Shown piece by piece: positions 7,325 to 14,511 of a stretch of DNA of 47,289 nucleotides. Numbering within the stretch: the first letter of the stretch is position 1; every line of letters begins with the position of its first letter. Origin of the DNA: Prolixibacteraceae bacterium (GTDB taxonomy: Bacteria; Bacteroidota; Bacteroidia; Bacteroidales; Prolixibacteraceae); the NCBI GenBank assembly GCA_003457135.1, contig DMSQ01000030.1:27343-74631 (forward strand), in the 5' to 3' direction. Below the pieces are notes generated by a model. It did not search any database. It was not told where the DNA came from and saw only the letters and a list, made by a program, of their open reading frames with translations. The position numbers and the translations under genes are program-made.

Positions 7325-9703
7325 TTATTCATACCTCAAGGCTTCCACCGGGTTTCTCATTGCAATTTTCATCACGTGGTAACAAATGGTGAACTGGGCA
7401 ATTATGGCGATCAGGATAATTCCAATGATGAAAACGGTAGCGGTAAGTGGTTCCTTATAGGCTCCGGGCATGGTTTTGTAGATGAGCAAAACTGCCGGAC
7501 AACCGATCAAGACTGCAAATCCAAGCAGACCAATCACTTCAGACGAAAGTTGCCAATAAATAGCGCCCACTGAACTTCCCAGCACCTTTCGTACACCAAT
7601 TTCTTTTGTTCGCCGCTTAACCGTAAAGAGCATCAGTCCAAAAAGTCCGATGGTGGAGATAAGTAGGGTAATCACAGCAAAAAACATAAACATTCGTTTC
7701 ATCCATTGCCAGAAAGTGATCGAACCATCCAGAAAAAAAGCGACGTTAAAATCCTTAAATTCAAATGGGTCGTTTGGAAGGATGTTTTCCAACTCGCTGG
7801 TTGCTATTTTTTTAGCCTTCTGTTCGTTGCCTGGTGTAAATCGTAATGTTAGCATGCTTGGTCCTGAAATTACATTATCATTCAGGAACATGATATAAGT
7901 TGGTATAAGCATGTGCACCGAAAACGGATGGAAATCCTTGACCACTCCAATTACCGGATAGGATTTTCCGTACATGTAAACCTGCTTGCCAATCGGATCG
8001 CTCCAGCCAAAGACCTTCATCGCCGTTTCGTTAATGATACAACCCTTATTATCAGCCGGATAATCTTTTGAAAAATTGCGTCCGTGAGCCATCTTTATGT
8101 TATAGGTTGGGATGAAATCATAGTTCACGTAATTGCGGCTGATCATTTCTTTTTCATCCGGTGCCGCACCCTCCCAGTTCACATATCCACCAATATTCCC
8201 TGTAAAAGGGGTAGTGCTCGAAAACGAAACATCAACAATTTCAGGATGTTGAAGCATTCGGTTTTTAATGGTTCCAAACGGAATACTATCATGAACATTG
8301 ATTTCGGAATAAAGAATGTTTTTACTGTCGAAGCCCAGGTCCTTATTCAGCATAAAATTGACATGGTTGTAAAGGATGAAGCTCACAATGAGCATGAACA
8401 GGGAAATGGAAAACTGGGCAACCACCAATACTTTTTTAATGTTGAAGGATTTTGCGCCATCGTTGAAAATTTTGCCTTTCAGCGCTTTTACCGGATTGTA
8501 GGACGAAATGACCATTGATGGATATAATCCGGAAAGGACTCCAACCAGCAGGCTGACCAGGAAAATAAAAAACAACAGCGGGCTGTTTCCCCACAGTGAA
8601 AAATCAAAATTCTTTTCCAAAATGCGGTTCATCAGTGGAAAAGAAGCCTGCGCCAAAAATAAAGCCAGGATGGTGGCAAACAGCGCTTGCAAAATAGTTT
8701 CGGCAAGAAACTGTGCAGCAATCAACTTTTTTGATGAGCCAATGACCTTTTTGATTCCAATTTCGGTAGAGCGCTGTGTGGAATTGGCCAGCGATAGGTT
8801 CACATAATTTACACTTGCAAGCACCAATACCAAAATAGCGGCCAGCGAAAGAATTCCCAAACCAATCAGCATATCGGGCTGGCTGTTGGGCGAGATGTGC
8901 AATTTCGAAAGCGGATGAAGGTATGGGGAGCTCTTTTCAAAATCCTTCACGTTTTTAAATGCATCCTTGATTTTGGCATCAACGAGTTTTGGGTCGGCAC
9001 CTTTCTTCAGAAGCACATAGTTATCGAATTGAATTTTGGTCCAGTTGTCACGGTATTGTGGATCGCCGCCCAACACGGCGTAAGTTGGCATTGACACTAA
9101 ATAAGTTGCCTTCAGGTTTGAATTTTGAGGGAAATCGGCGTAAACTGCGGAAACAGTCAGCGGAAATCGTTTCCCAATGGAAACCTGTTTCCCCAGGGCA
9201 TTTCCTACAGGAAAGAGCTTTTTGGATAAAGTTTCTGAAATGGCAATGGTGTTGGGTTCGGTCAATGCATTGGTTTTGTTCCCTTCTTTTATTGTCATAG
9301 TGAAAACATCGAATATGGAATTTTCGCTCCAGTAACCGTTTTTTTCGTACAACTGACTGCCATCGGGAAGTGTGAAAAACTGACCTGAACGGGCTCCACC
9401 CGAAACCTCGCGCATCAGTAAAACCGTTTCAACTTCAGGCACATCGGCCATTAAATGGTAGCGATAGGCGGCCGGGCTATAAGTGCAAAAATTAATTGGA
9501 TTCGAATCTTCCTGGCGAGTTTGAACCCGGTAAATATTTTTATAATTACTATTGAATTTGTCGTAGCCCAGTTCGTAACTAATGAGTACACTAAACAAAA
9601 CAAAAACGGCAAATCCAATAACGAGGTTTGTTTGATTGATAAATGTGAAAACCTTATTATGGCGTATGTTTCGAAAGAAGTTGGTAAAAAAATGTTTGAT
9701 CAT
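7325..9703 (-). CDS. ABC transporter permease, MacB/FtsX type (permease 1)
   Basis: A 792-residue permease with the same layout as the two downstream. The N-terminal membrane segment is at ~20-42, the first periplasmic domain at ~45-275, then membrane segments at ~280-400 and ~425-445, a second periplasmic domain, and three C-terminal segments. The conserved K-R-R-T-K-E-I-G-V-R-K-V-L-G-S motif and the RNPVEALRYE tail are present. It starts a new transcription segment: the 258-bp gap upstream carries the 9815-9833 palindrome shared with the tolC upstream region, so it probably has its own regulated promoter. Confidence 0.9.
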   Translation of the reverse strand: MIKHFFTNFFRNIRHNKVFTFINQTNLVIGFAVFVLFSVLISYELGYDKFNSNYKNIYRVQTRQEDSNPINFCTYSPAAYRYHLMADVPEVETVLLMREVSGGARSGQFFTLPDGSQLYEKNGYWSENSIFDVFTMTIKEGNKTNALTEPNTIAISETLSKKLFPVGNALGKQVSIGKRFPLTVSAVYADFPQNSNLKATYLVSMPTYAVLGGDPQYRDNWTKIQFDNYVLLKKGADPKLVDAKIKDAFKNVKDFEKSSPYLHPLSKLHISPNSQPDMLIGLGILSLAAILVLVLASVNYVNLSLANSTQRSTEIGIKKVIGSSKKLIAAQFLAETILQALFATILALFLAQASFPLMNRILEKNFDFSLWGNSPLLFFIFLVSLLVGVLSGLYPSMVISSYNPVKALKGKIFNDGAKSFNIKKVLVVAQFSISLFMLIVSFILYNHVNFMLNKDLGFDSKNILYSEINVHDSIPFGTIKNRMLQHPEIVDVSFSSTTPFTGNIGGYVNWEGAAPDEKEMISRNYVNYDFIPTYNIKMAHGRNFSKDYPADNKGCIINETAMKVFGWSDPIGKQVYMYGKSYPVIGVVKDFHPFSVHMLIPTYIMFLNDNVISGPSMLTLRFTPGNEQKAKKIATSELENILPNDPFEFKDFNVAFFLDGSITFWQWMKRMFMFFAVITLLISTIGLFGLMLFTVKRRTKEIGVRKVLGSSVGAIYWQLSSEVIGLLGFAVLIGCPAVLLIYKTMPGAYKEPLTATVFIIGIILIAIIAQFTICYHVMKIAMRNPVEALRYE

Positions 9704-9734
9704 GGCTTTGAGTTTTCAAATAATTTTGTTTTTT

Positions 9735-9750
9735 GCTTCTTGAATTTCCA
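9735..9750 (-). promoter_or_regulatory. Weak sigma-54-like element upstream of permease 1
   Basis: On the minus strand, TGGAAATTCAAGAAGC has a GG and a GC pair, but spaced one base too far apart (13 rather than 12). It lies 67 bp downstream of the 9815-9833 palindrome. That distance matches the tolC promoter region, which is the only reason to keep it. Confidence 0.2.
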
Positions 9751-9814
9751 GAAACTTTACCAAAATATTAACCAGTTTATATTCAGTGTTTATTTCCATT
9801 TTAGAATCTTTGTA

Positions 9815-9833
9815 CTGTCAAGATATTTGACAG
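9815..9833. promoter_or_regulatory. Candidate regulator binding site (perfect 19-bp dyad)
   Basis: CTGTCAAGATATTTGACAG is a perfect inverted repeat with 7-bp arms, 112 bp upstream of permease 1. Its 17-bp core matches the site at 14308-14324 at 15 of 17 positions and the site at 14285-14301 at 13 of 17. Placement and spacing fit an enhancer-type site for the NtrC-like regulator encoded at 14512. Confidence 0.6.
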
Positions 9834-9961
9834 AATATGTGTATTGATTTATCAAAGTGTCTGGAACTTTGATTCGCCTGATATTCTGATAGATCTTGAT
9901 TATTTCCATTTTTCAAAATCATAGTATTCAGCGAATCACAGTAATCATAGTTCAGATATTT

Positions 9962-10660
9962 TTAGACCAGTACTTCCCCCATCTGCTTTTTCACTTCTTC
10001 AGTAATCACCTGTCCATCAAATAGGTTAATAACCCGGTGAGCAAATTCGGAATCGTGCATTGAGTGGGTTACCATCACGATGGTGGTTCCTTCGCGGTTC
10101 AGTTCGGTGAGTAGGTTCATCACTTCCAGTCCGTTCTTCGAGTCGAGGTTACCGGTTGGCTCATCAGCCAGGATTAGTTTTGGGTTGGCAACCACGGCTC
10201 GGGCGATAGCTACACGCTGCTGCTGTCCTCCGGAAAGTTGCTGCGGAAAGTGTTTTTTCCGGTGACTGATTTTCATACGTTCCAGCACTTTTTCGACCAT
10301 TTCCTTGCGCTCTCTGGCGCTCAATTTCAGGTAGATGAGTGGAAGTTCGACATTTTCATAGACGTTTAGCTCGTCAATGAGGTTAAAACTCTGGAACACG
10401 AAGCCGATGTTGCCTTTCCGGAGCAAAGTGCGGTTGCGTTCTTTAAATCCGCCAACTTCCTGGTTGTCGAAAAAATACTCTCCGGAAGTTGGATTGTCCA
10501 ACAAGCCGATAATGTTCAGCAAAGTTGACTTGCCGCAGCCCGAAGGCCCCATGATGGCTACAAATTCGCCCTTCTGTATATGAAGGTTCACCTCGCTCAA
10601 CGCACTGGTTTCAATCTCTTCGGTGCGGAACACTTTGTTTAGATTTACTGTTCGTATCAT
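9962..10660 (-). CDS. ABC transporter ATP-binding protein (LolD/MacB type)
   Basis: A 232-residue ATPase when started at the ATG at 10660 (MIRTVNLNKVF). A frame open to 10720 would add 20 residues translated from the flanking repeat, which does not resemble any ABC N-terminus. It has Walker A GPSGCGKST, signature LSGGQQQRVAIARA, Walker B LILADEPTGNLDS and H-loop VTHS, all canonical. By context it energises the MacB-type permeases with the adaptor and TolC-type protein upstream. The four-helix-bundle gene lies immediately upstream and separates it from the adaptor gene. Confidence 0.92.
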   Translation of the reverse strand: MIRTVNLNKVFRTEEIETSALSEVNLHIQKGEFVAIMGPSGCGKSTLLNIIGLLDNPTSGEYFFDNQEVGGFKERNRTLLRKGNIGFVFQSFNLIDELNVYENVELPLIYLKLSARERKEMVEKVLERMKISHRKKHFPQQLSGGQQQRVAIARAVVANPKLILADEPTGNLDSKNGLEVMNLLTELNREGTTIVMVTHSMHDSEFAHRVINLFDGQVITEEVKKQMGEVLV

Positions 10661-10687
10661 AAAAAATGGGAATATGGAGAAGGGAAT

Positions 10688-10706
10688 CCGGAGTCTGGAA
10701 AAGGGA
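10688..10706. repeat. Left inverted repeat flanking the four-helix-bundle gene
   Basis: CCGGAGTCTGGAAAAGGGA is the reverse complement of 11211-11229 at 18 of 19 positions. It sits in a purine-rich stretch (about 10668-10712), 29 bp beyond the 3' end of the enclosed gene. Confidence 0.65.
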
Positions 10707-10734
10707 ACCCGGCAATTCATCTTTTCCTGTGTTT

Positions 10735-11100
10735 TTAACTAAATCGTTCTTTTCTGATTTTAATTAATTGATATAGTTGTGCTGAAATTTTTCTCGTGTT
10801 TTCAAATTGAAGTTGGTAATCTGCTTCACTAATAAAACCTAATCTGAAAGCAATCAACAATTGAGTGCGCACTTCACCGGCAGAACCTTTTGAGATATAG
10901 AGAAAGTGGATGTATTCTTTATTCGATTGTCGTTCAAAACCTTCGGCAATATTAGATGGAACAGATACAGCAGCACGGCAAATCTGATCTTTGAAAGAAT
11001 AATCTTTACAATCTTTCAAAATTCGATAGATGTTGACACTAAGTTCAATTGCATTTTGCCAAACATCAAGGTCTTCAAATTTTTCAATTTTTGTCGTCAT
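10735..11100 (-). CDS. Four-helix-bundle protein (S23 / 23S rRNA intervening-sequence family)
   Basis: A 121-residue protein with the S23/IVP signature: an N-terminal F-E-D-L-D-V-W-Q-N-A, a central Q-I-C-R-A-A-V-S-V-P-S-N-I-A-E-G-F-E-R segment, then FLYISKGSAGEVRTQL. The family was first recognised inside 23S rRNA intervening sequences and also includes free-standing genes and the Avd protein of diversity-generating retroelements; the function of free-standing copies is unknown. It has no evident link to export, yet lies between adaptor and ATPase genes, and is bounded by inverted repeats at 10688-10706 and 11211-11229. No reverse transcriptase or variable repeat is seen nearby. Confidence 0.9.
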   Translation of the reverse strand: MTTKIEKFEDLDVWQNAIELSVNIYRILKDCKDYSFKDQICRAAVSVPSNIAEGFERQSNKEYIHFLYISKGSAGEVRTQLLIAFRLGFISEADYQLQFENTRKISAQLYQLIKIRKERFS

Positions 11101-11152
11101 AAGTGATGGATTTAAGTTTATAACTGAAAGTTATGAAGATAAATTCAAAGTT

Positions 11153-11229
11153 TCTCCCTTTTCCGGTTTCCGGTCTTCTTTTTCCGTTGTTCCTTTTCCA
11201 GTCTCCTGTCTCCCTTTTCCAGTCTCCGG
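11153..11229. repeat. Right pyrimidine-rich repeat array flanking the four-helix-bundle gene
   Basis: The 15-mer CCTTTTCCAGTCTCC occurs at 11192-11206 and 11213-11227 (21-bp period), with a degenerate third copy starting at 11157. The last unit, 11211-11229, is the inverted partner of 10688-10706. The array runs up to the stop codon of the adaptor gene. Confidence 0.65.
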
Positions 11230-12486
11230 TCACCGAAAGGTGATCCGGTCATTTGTCCCAAACATCTCATACCCTGAAGTAATTACTTTTTCGCCGGCAT
11301 TGAGGCCTTCCAGAACTTCGTAATACTGCGGGTTTTGCTTGCCGATTTTGATGTTCCGTTTGGTTGCTTCAGTTTCGTCCTGATTCAGAACAAAAACCCA
11401 TTGCCCCCCTGTGCTTTGGAAGAATCCACCGCGTGGCAGTAATACTGCTTTGCCCGATTCTCCCAATTCGAGTTTGATGTGATAGCTTTGTCCGGTTCGG
11501 ATGTTGTCCGGAGTAGTACCGTCAAATACCATATCAATTTCGAACTGTCCGTTTCGAACTTCCGGATAAACCTTCCTGACTTTCAGGTTAAAGACGGTTC
11601 CATTGCGGTCTAAGCTGGCCGGAAGATCACGTTTGACACGGTCTATATAGTGTTCATCAATCAGTGCTTTAATCTTGAAATTGTCGAGTACATTGATCTG
11701 ACCAATGCGTTGGCCTTCGTTAATCCGTTGTCCGATTTCTGCATCCAGCATTCCCAATTGGCCGTTGACCGGCGCTTTCACGTTCAGGTTATCGAGTCGT
11801 TCGCGAACCAGTACCAACATCTGACGCATTTTTACAAGGTCCGATTCCAACGATTGCATTGAGGTAAGCCTGATTAAGGAATCATTTTTGGCTTTCACTT
11901 TATTGATCTCGAGCATATTTCCTTCGTATTCGTAATCTTCTTTGGCCTGAAGAAAATCTTCTTTCGAAATCAGTTGTTCGTCAAAAAGCGCTTTGTTCTG
12001 CTCGAACGACCGCTTTTTTCGGTTCAGGCGGTACCGGCTGTCAAGTATATTTTTGCGAGATTGAATTAACTCCGTTTCGAAGCTGATTCGGGTGTTCCGC
12101 AGGTAGTTCTCTTTTTCGGCCAGGGCAGCTTCACTGTTCAGGATGGTTTGGTACAACTGCCGGTTTTCAAGCCGAAGAATAACATCACCTTTCTGAACCA
12201 TTGTTCCTTCTTCAATGAACCGCTCTTCTACCTGTCCGCCTTCGATAGCATCCAGATAAATGGTGGTGATCGGTTCAACCTGACCAATTACCGTGATGTA
12301 ATCATTAAACAAACTTTCTTCCACAGTGCTGATGGTTAACTTTTCTTTTTCAGCCCTGAAGGTTGAGGCATTTTCAGTAAAAATTACTTTGTACAACAAA
12401 AAGACGAACGCTAATCCTCCGGCTATCCAGATGATGTGTTTTGGTCTCAAACCTTTTTTCTTTTCTATGACTTTATCCATTCCCAT
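11230..12486 (-). CDS. Periplasmic adaptor subunit (HlyD/MFP, MacA-like)
   Basis: A 418-residue membrane-fusion protein. It has a cytoplasmic K-rich start, one membrane anchor (~17-35), a beta-barrel/lipoyl half (GTMVQKGDVILRLENRQLY), a long alpha-hairpin (~110-220) and the second lipoyl half (LNVKAPVNGQLG), then a C-terminal domain ending in GEKVITSGY. Such adaptors link an inner-membrane pump to a TolC-type channel. The start could be the ATG at 12486 or the one at 12480; the first is 5 nt from a GGGGGAGG ribosome-binding-like stretch supplied by repeat copy A. It follows tolC by 226 bp filled with three hairpin repeats. Confidence 0.92.
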   Translation of the reverse strand: MGMDKVIEKKKGLRPKHIIWIAGGLAFVFLLYKVIFTENASTFRAEKEKLTISTVEESLFNDYITVIGQVEPITTIYLDAIEGGQVEERFIEEGTMVQKGDVILRLENRQLYQTILNSEAALAEKENYLRNTRISFETELIQSRKNILDSRYRLNRKKRSFEQNKALFDEQLISKEDFLQAKEDYEYEGNMLEINKVKAKNDSLIRLTSMQSLESDLVKMRQMLVLVRERLDNLNVKAPVNGQLGMLDAEIGQRINEGQRIGQINVLDNFKIKALIDEHYIDRVKRDLPASLDRNGTVFNLKVRKVYPEVRNGQFEIDMVFDGTTPDNIRTGQSYHIKLELGESGKAVLLPRGGFFQSTGGQWVFVLNQDETEATKRNIKIGKQNPQYYEVLEGLNAGEKVITSGYEMFGTNDRITFR

Positions 12487-12490
12487 TGGA

Positions 12491-12529
12491 GCCTCCCCCG
12501 ACCCCTCCGAGGGAGGGGAGAAAGCCCCC
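12491..12529. repeat. Hairpin repeat copy A (inverted), next to the adaptor start
   Basis: On the minus strand: CTCCCCTCCCTCGGAGGGG, then TCGGGGGAGGC. It has the same stem-plus-trailing-arm design as the other copies, in opposite orientation. It ends 5 bp from the adaptor ATG. Confidence 0.65.
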
Positions 12530-12632
12530 GAACTCGGATATAGTCGTTTTTTAAATTTGTTTTGAACTTACTTTATTTATCTAATTACATTTTAATATTA
12601 CGTCAATCTATCCTCTCCGCTTTTTTCAAGTT

Positions 12633-12664
12633 CCCTCTCTTAAGGAGAGGGCTAGGGAGAGGCT
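12633..12664. repeat. Hairpin repeat copy B
   Basis: CCCTCTC-TTAAG-GAGAGGG, then CTAGGGAGAGGCT. It lies in the tolC-adaptor gap, in the same orientation as copies C, D and E. Confidence 0.7.
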
Positions 12665-12674
12665 TCTTCTTTGT

Positions 12675-12705
12675 CCTCCCCCTTCGGGGGAGTTAGAGGG
12701 GGCTT
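12675..12705. repeat. Hairpin repeat copy C
   Basis: CTCCCCC-TTC-GGGGGAG, then TTAGAGGGGGC. It starts 8 bp beyond the tolC stop and is nearly identical in its core to copy D at 7294. Confidence 0.7.
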
Positions 12706-12712
12706 GGGCTTC

Positions 12713-14098
12713 CTATTCCCAGAACCGCGTTCCCTTATAAAAATCAAGCGTTCGTTTCTTAATTTCGAGGGTCAGCTTTGAGTGCAAAACCTGACTGGCG
12801 GTGCTGGCCAGACGATTTTTAACCGTATAAAATTCAATAGCATTGGTCATTCCCTGGTCAAATTTCTTTTGTGCGGCCTGAAAAGCCAGTTTGTCGGCTT
12901 CCAGTTGATTTCTGGATTGTTGAAGTTCTTTCCATGATGCGTTCAGATCGTTGTAGTTTTGTTGCATTTCATACAAAAGATTCTGCTTCGATTGGTTTAG
13001 CTTCGTTTCGGCTTGTTCCGAAATCAGTTTTGATTGCCTGACGTCAAACCGAATAGCATTTTTGCTGAATACAGGAATACTCAACCTGGCTCCGATGAAC
13101 TGACTTTGGTTGTTTTTGATCTGGCTGTTGAAAGCGATAGTCTGTTGGCCCGCATCTTTGTTGGTTTCATAAAATCCTGTATTATAGGCTGCCTGAAAAC
13201 TGATGGAAGGAAAAAATCCGGCTTTTTGAATTTTCACATCTTTCTGGCTGGCCATCCAATCGTTTTCATACATCCGGATGTAGGGTGATCGCTGACTGTG
13301 TTCTTTGAAAAGTTCAGCAATATCGGATGTGATTACATCTGCAGCAATCATATTTTCATCCTCACTGGCCAGCGTAATTTGCCGATCAGGAGGCAGGTTC
13401 ATCGCTTTCTTCAATCTAATCCAGGCCGATGCGATATTGTTGGCGCTCTGAATGCACAAGAGTTCATCCTTTTCAAGGTTGGCTTTTACCTCCAGCAATT
13501 CAGTCTGGGCCTTTAGGCCTGTGGTAACCAGAATCTCAGTTTTTTTCACATTCATTACCGAAATCCCTTTTTGCTCATTGGCAATTTTTAAAATTTCTTC
13601 CTGGTAAACGAGGTTAAAAAAGGCATTCATCACTTCAAAAGCTAAGTCGTCAGTGGCATTTTCACGATAATTTTCAACAGATTCTTTTCTGAATTTCTGG
13701 TACCTGATCTGGTTTTGAAGTATAAAACCCCGGAAGACATCCATTGAAGCTGCTATGTAATAGGAATTATTAAAGAACGATGTGTTGATAATACCGTTGG
13801 TGTTGGGATCAATCGACCGGCCGTAATTTCTGCCGGCATCTGCACCGGCGCCAATTCCGGGCAACAGGTTCCATTTCGATTTCTGGTAACTTTGGCTGGC
13901 AATCTGCTCGCTTAAATCATCCTGGTGTAATTGCAGGTTGTTTTTAATGGCATAAGTAATACATTCATTCAGCGACCAATTTTTCTGAGCGTTCACTTGT
14001 AAACCCAATATCAACAAAATCAGGAATACCAAAGATTTTGCCGGACGTTTCACTCTAATACAACTGAATAAATAAAAAGTAAATGAGTAGTTTTTCAT
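12713..14098 (-). CDS. TolC-family outer-membrane efflux protein
   Basis: 461 residues from the ATG at 14098. The frame is open to 14191, but the 14098 start gives a signal peptide whose hydrophobic core (SLVFLILLILGLQVNA) is cut before QKNWSLNECI. It has two OEP-type repeats with long helices (~60-240 and ~270-455), typical of TolC trimers that form an outer-membrane and periplasmic channel. As first gene of the minus-strand array it should complete the adaptor-ABC pump. A -24-like element at 14221-14205 and regulator-type palindromes at 14285-14324 lie upstream, which also supports the shorter start. Confidence 0.9.
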   Translation of the reverse strand: MKNYSFTFYLFSCIRVKRPAKSLVFLILLILGLQVNAQKNWSLNECITYAIKNNLQLHQDDLSEQIASQSYQKSKWNLLPGIGAGADAGRNYGRSIDPNTNGIINTSFFNNSYYIAASMDVFRGFILQNQIRYQKFRKESVENYRENATDDLAFEVMNAFFNLVYQEEILKIANEQKGISVMNVKKTEILVTTGLKAQTELLEVKANLEKDELLCIQSANNIASAWIRLKKAMNLPPDRQITLASEDENMIAADVITSDIAELFKEHSQRSPYIRMYENDWMASQKDVKIQKAGFFPSISFQAAYNTGFYETNKDAGQQTIAFNSQIKNNQSQFIGARLSIPVFSKNAIRFDVRQSKLISEQAETKLNQSKQNLLYEMQQNYNDLNASWKELQQSRNQLEADKLAFQAAQKKFDQGMTNAIEFYTVKNRLASTASQVLHSKLTLEIKKRTLDFYKGTRFWE

Positions 14099-14204
14099 GG
14101 ATCTATGAAGAAGATATATACTAAAAACCTCACTTTCGCTTCTTATTGTATTGCCATGCTGAAAATCACTATCAGAATTTGTTCGTTTCATTTTTCTGCA
14201 ATTT

Positions 14205-14221
14205 GAAAAAGACCGTGCCAG
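14205..14221 (-). promoter_or_regulatory. Candidate sigma-54 promoter of tolC, strong -24 and poor -12
   Basis: On the minus strand, CTGGCACG is a perfect -24 element. At the -12 position the sequence is TTTTC where TTGCA is expected. A start site near 14194 would give a leader of about 96 nt before the ATG at 14098. The neighbouring NtrC-type regulator makes sigma-54 control likely, but the missing GC keeps this tentative. Confidence 0.4.
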
Positions 14222-14284
14222 AATGATGCCAAAAATATAAATGTGCTATCAATCAATATCTTGCTATAATGATCGCTTGTAATG

Positions 14285-14324
14285 AGTTAAAATAATTGAC
14301 AATAGTTTGTAAAAATATTTGACA
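14285..14324. promoter_or_regulatory. Tandem candidate binding sites for the NtrC-like regulator
   Basis: Two 17-bp sites, 14285-14301 (AGTTAAAATAATTGACA) and 14308-14324 (TGTAAAAATATTTGACA), have identical TTGACA halves 23 bp apart, about two helical turns. They match the perfect dyad at 9816-9832 at 13 and 15 of 17 positions. They lie 66 bp and more upstream of the -24 element of tolC and also upstream of the divergent regulator gene. Confidence 0.55.
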
Positions 14325-14378
14325 CTCTATTGATTTTGGTTTCAACAGCTTGTAACTTTGATAAGAAAATCATCCCTT

Positions 14379-14466
14379 AACTCACCCCGAAGCCCGCTAG
14401 CGGCCTTCCCCCCTCTCTACTCGTAGAGAGGGGAAAGACGATCGGAACGATCGGCTGGGGTGAGTT
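14379..14466. repeat. Composite dyad repeat (F) before the regulator gene
   Basis: Perfect 10-bp outer arms (AACTCACCCC at 14379-14388, GGGGTGAGTT at 14457-14466) enclose a perfect 10-bp hairpin (CCCCTCTCTA / TAGAGAGGGG, loop CTCG, 14410-14433) and a direct repeat of CGATCGG. It looks like a dispersed intergenic element; no coding potential is seen. Together with the operator sites and -24 element it accounts for the 413-bp tolC-regulator spacer. Confidence 0.7.
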
Positions 14467-14511
14467 GAGAAAATACAACTGATTATTTTTAATTCCCCGC
14501 AAATCAAAAAA

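Noticed and set aside
7294..7327. Hairpin plus T-run as an intrinsic terminator
   Set aside because: The T-run is on the plus strand and no plus-strand gene precedes it; the flanking genes run on the minus strand.
8084..9300. Plus-strand open frames of 65-144 codons opposite permease 1
   Set aside because: They are antisense shadows of a clearly conserved permease with no start signal or domain.
10661..10720. N-terminal extension of the second ABC ATPase
   Set aside because: The extra 20 residues are translated from the repeat flanking the four-helix-bundle gene; the family N-terminus begins at 10660.
10735..11100. Diversity-generating retroelement accessory protein (Avd)
   Set aside because: The protein is of the same broad family, but no reverse transcriptase, template repeat or variable repeat is visible nearby.
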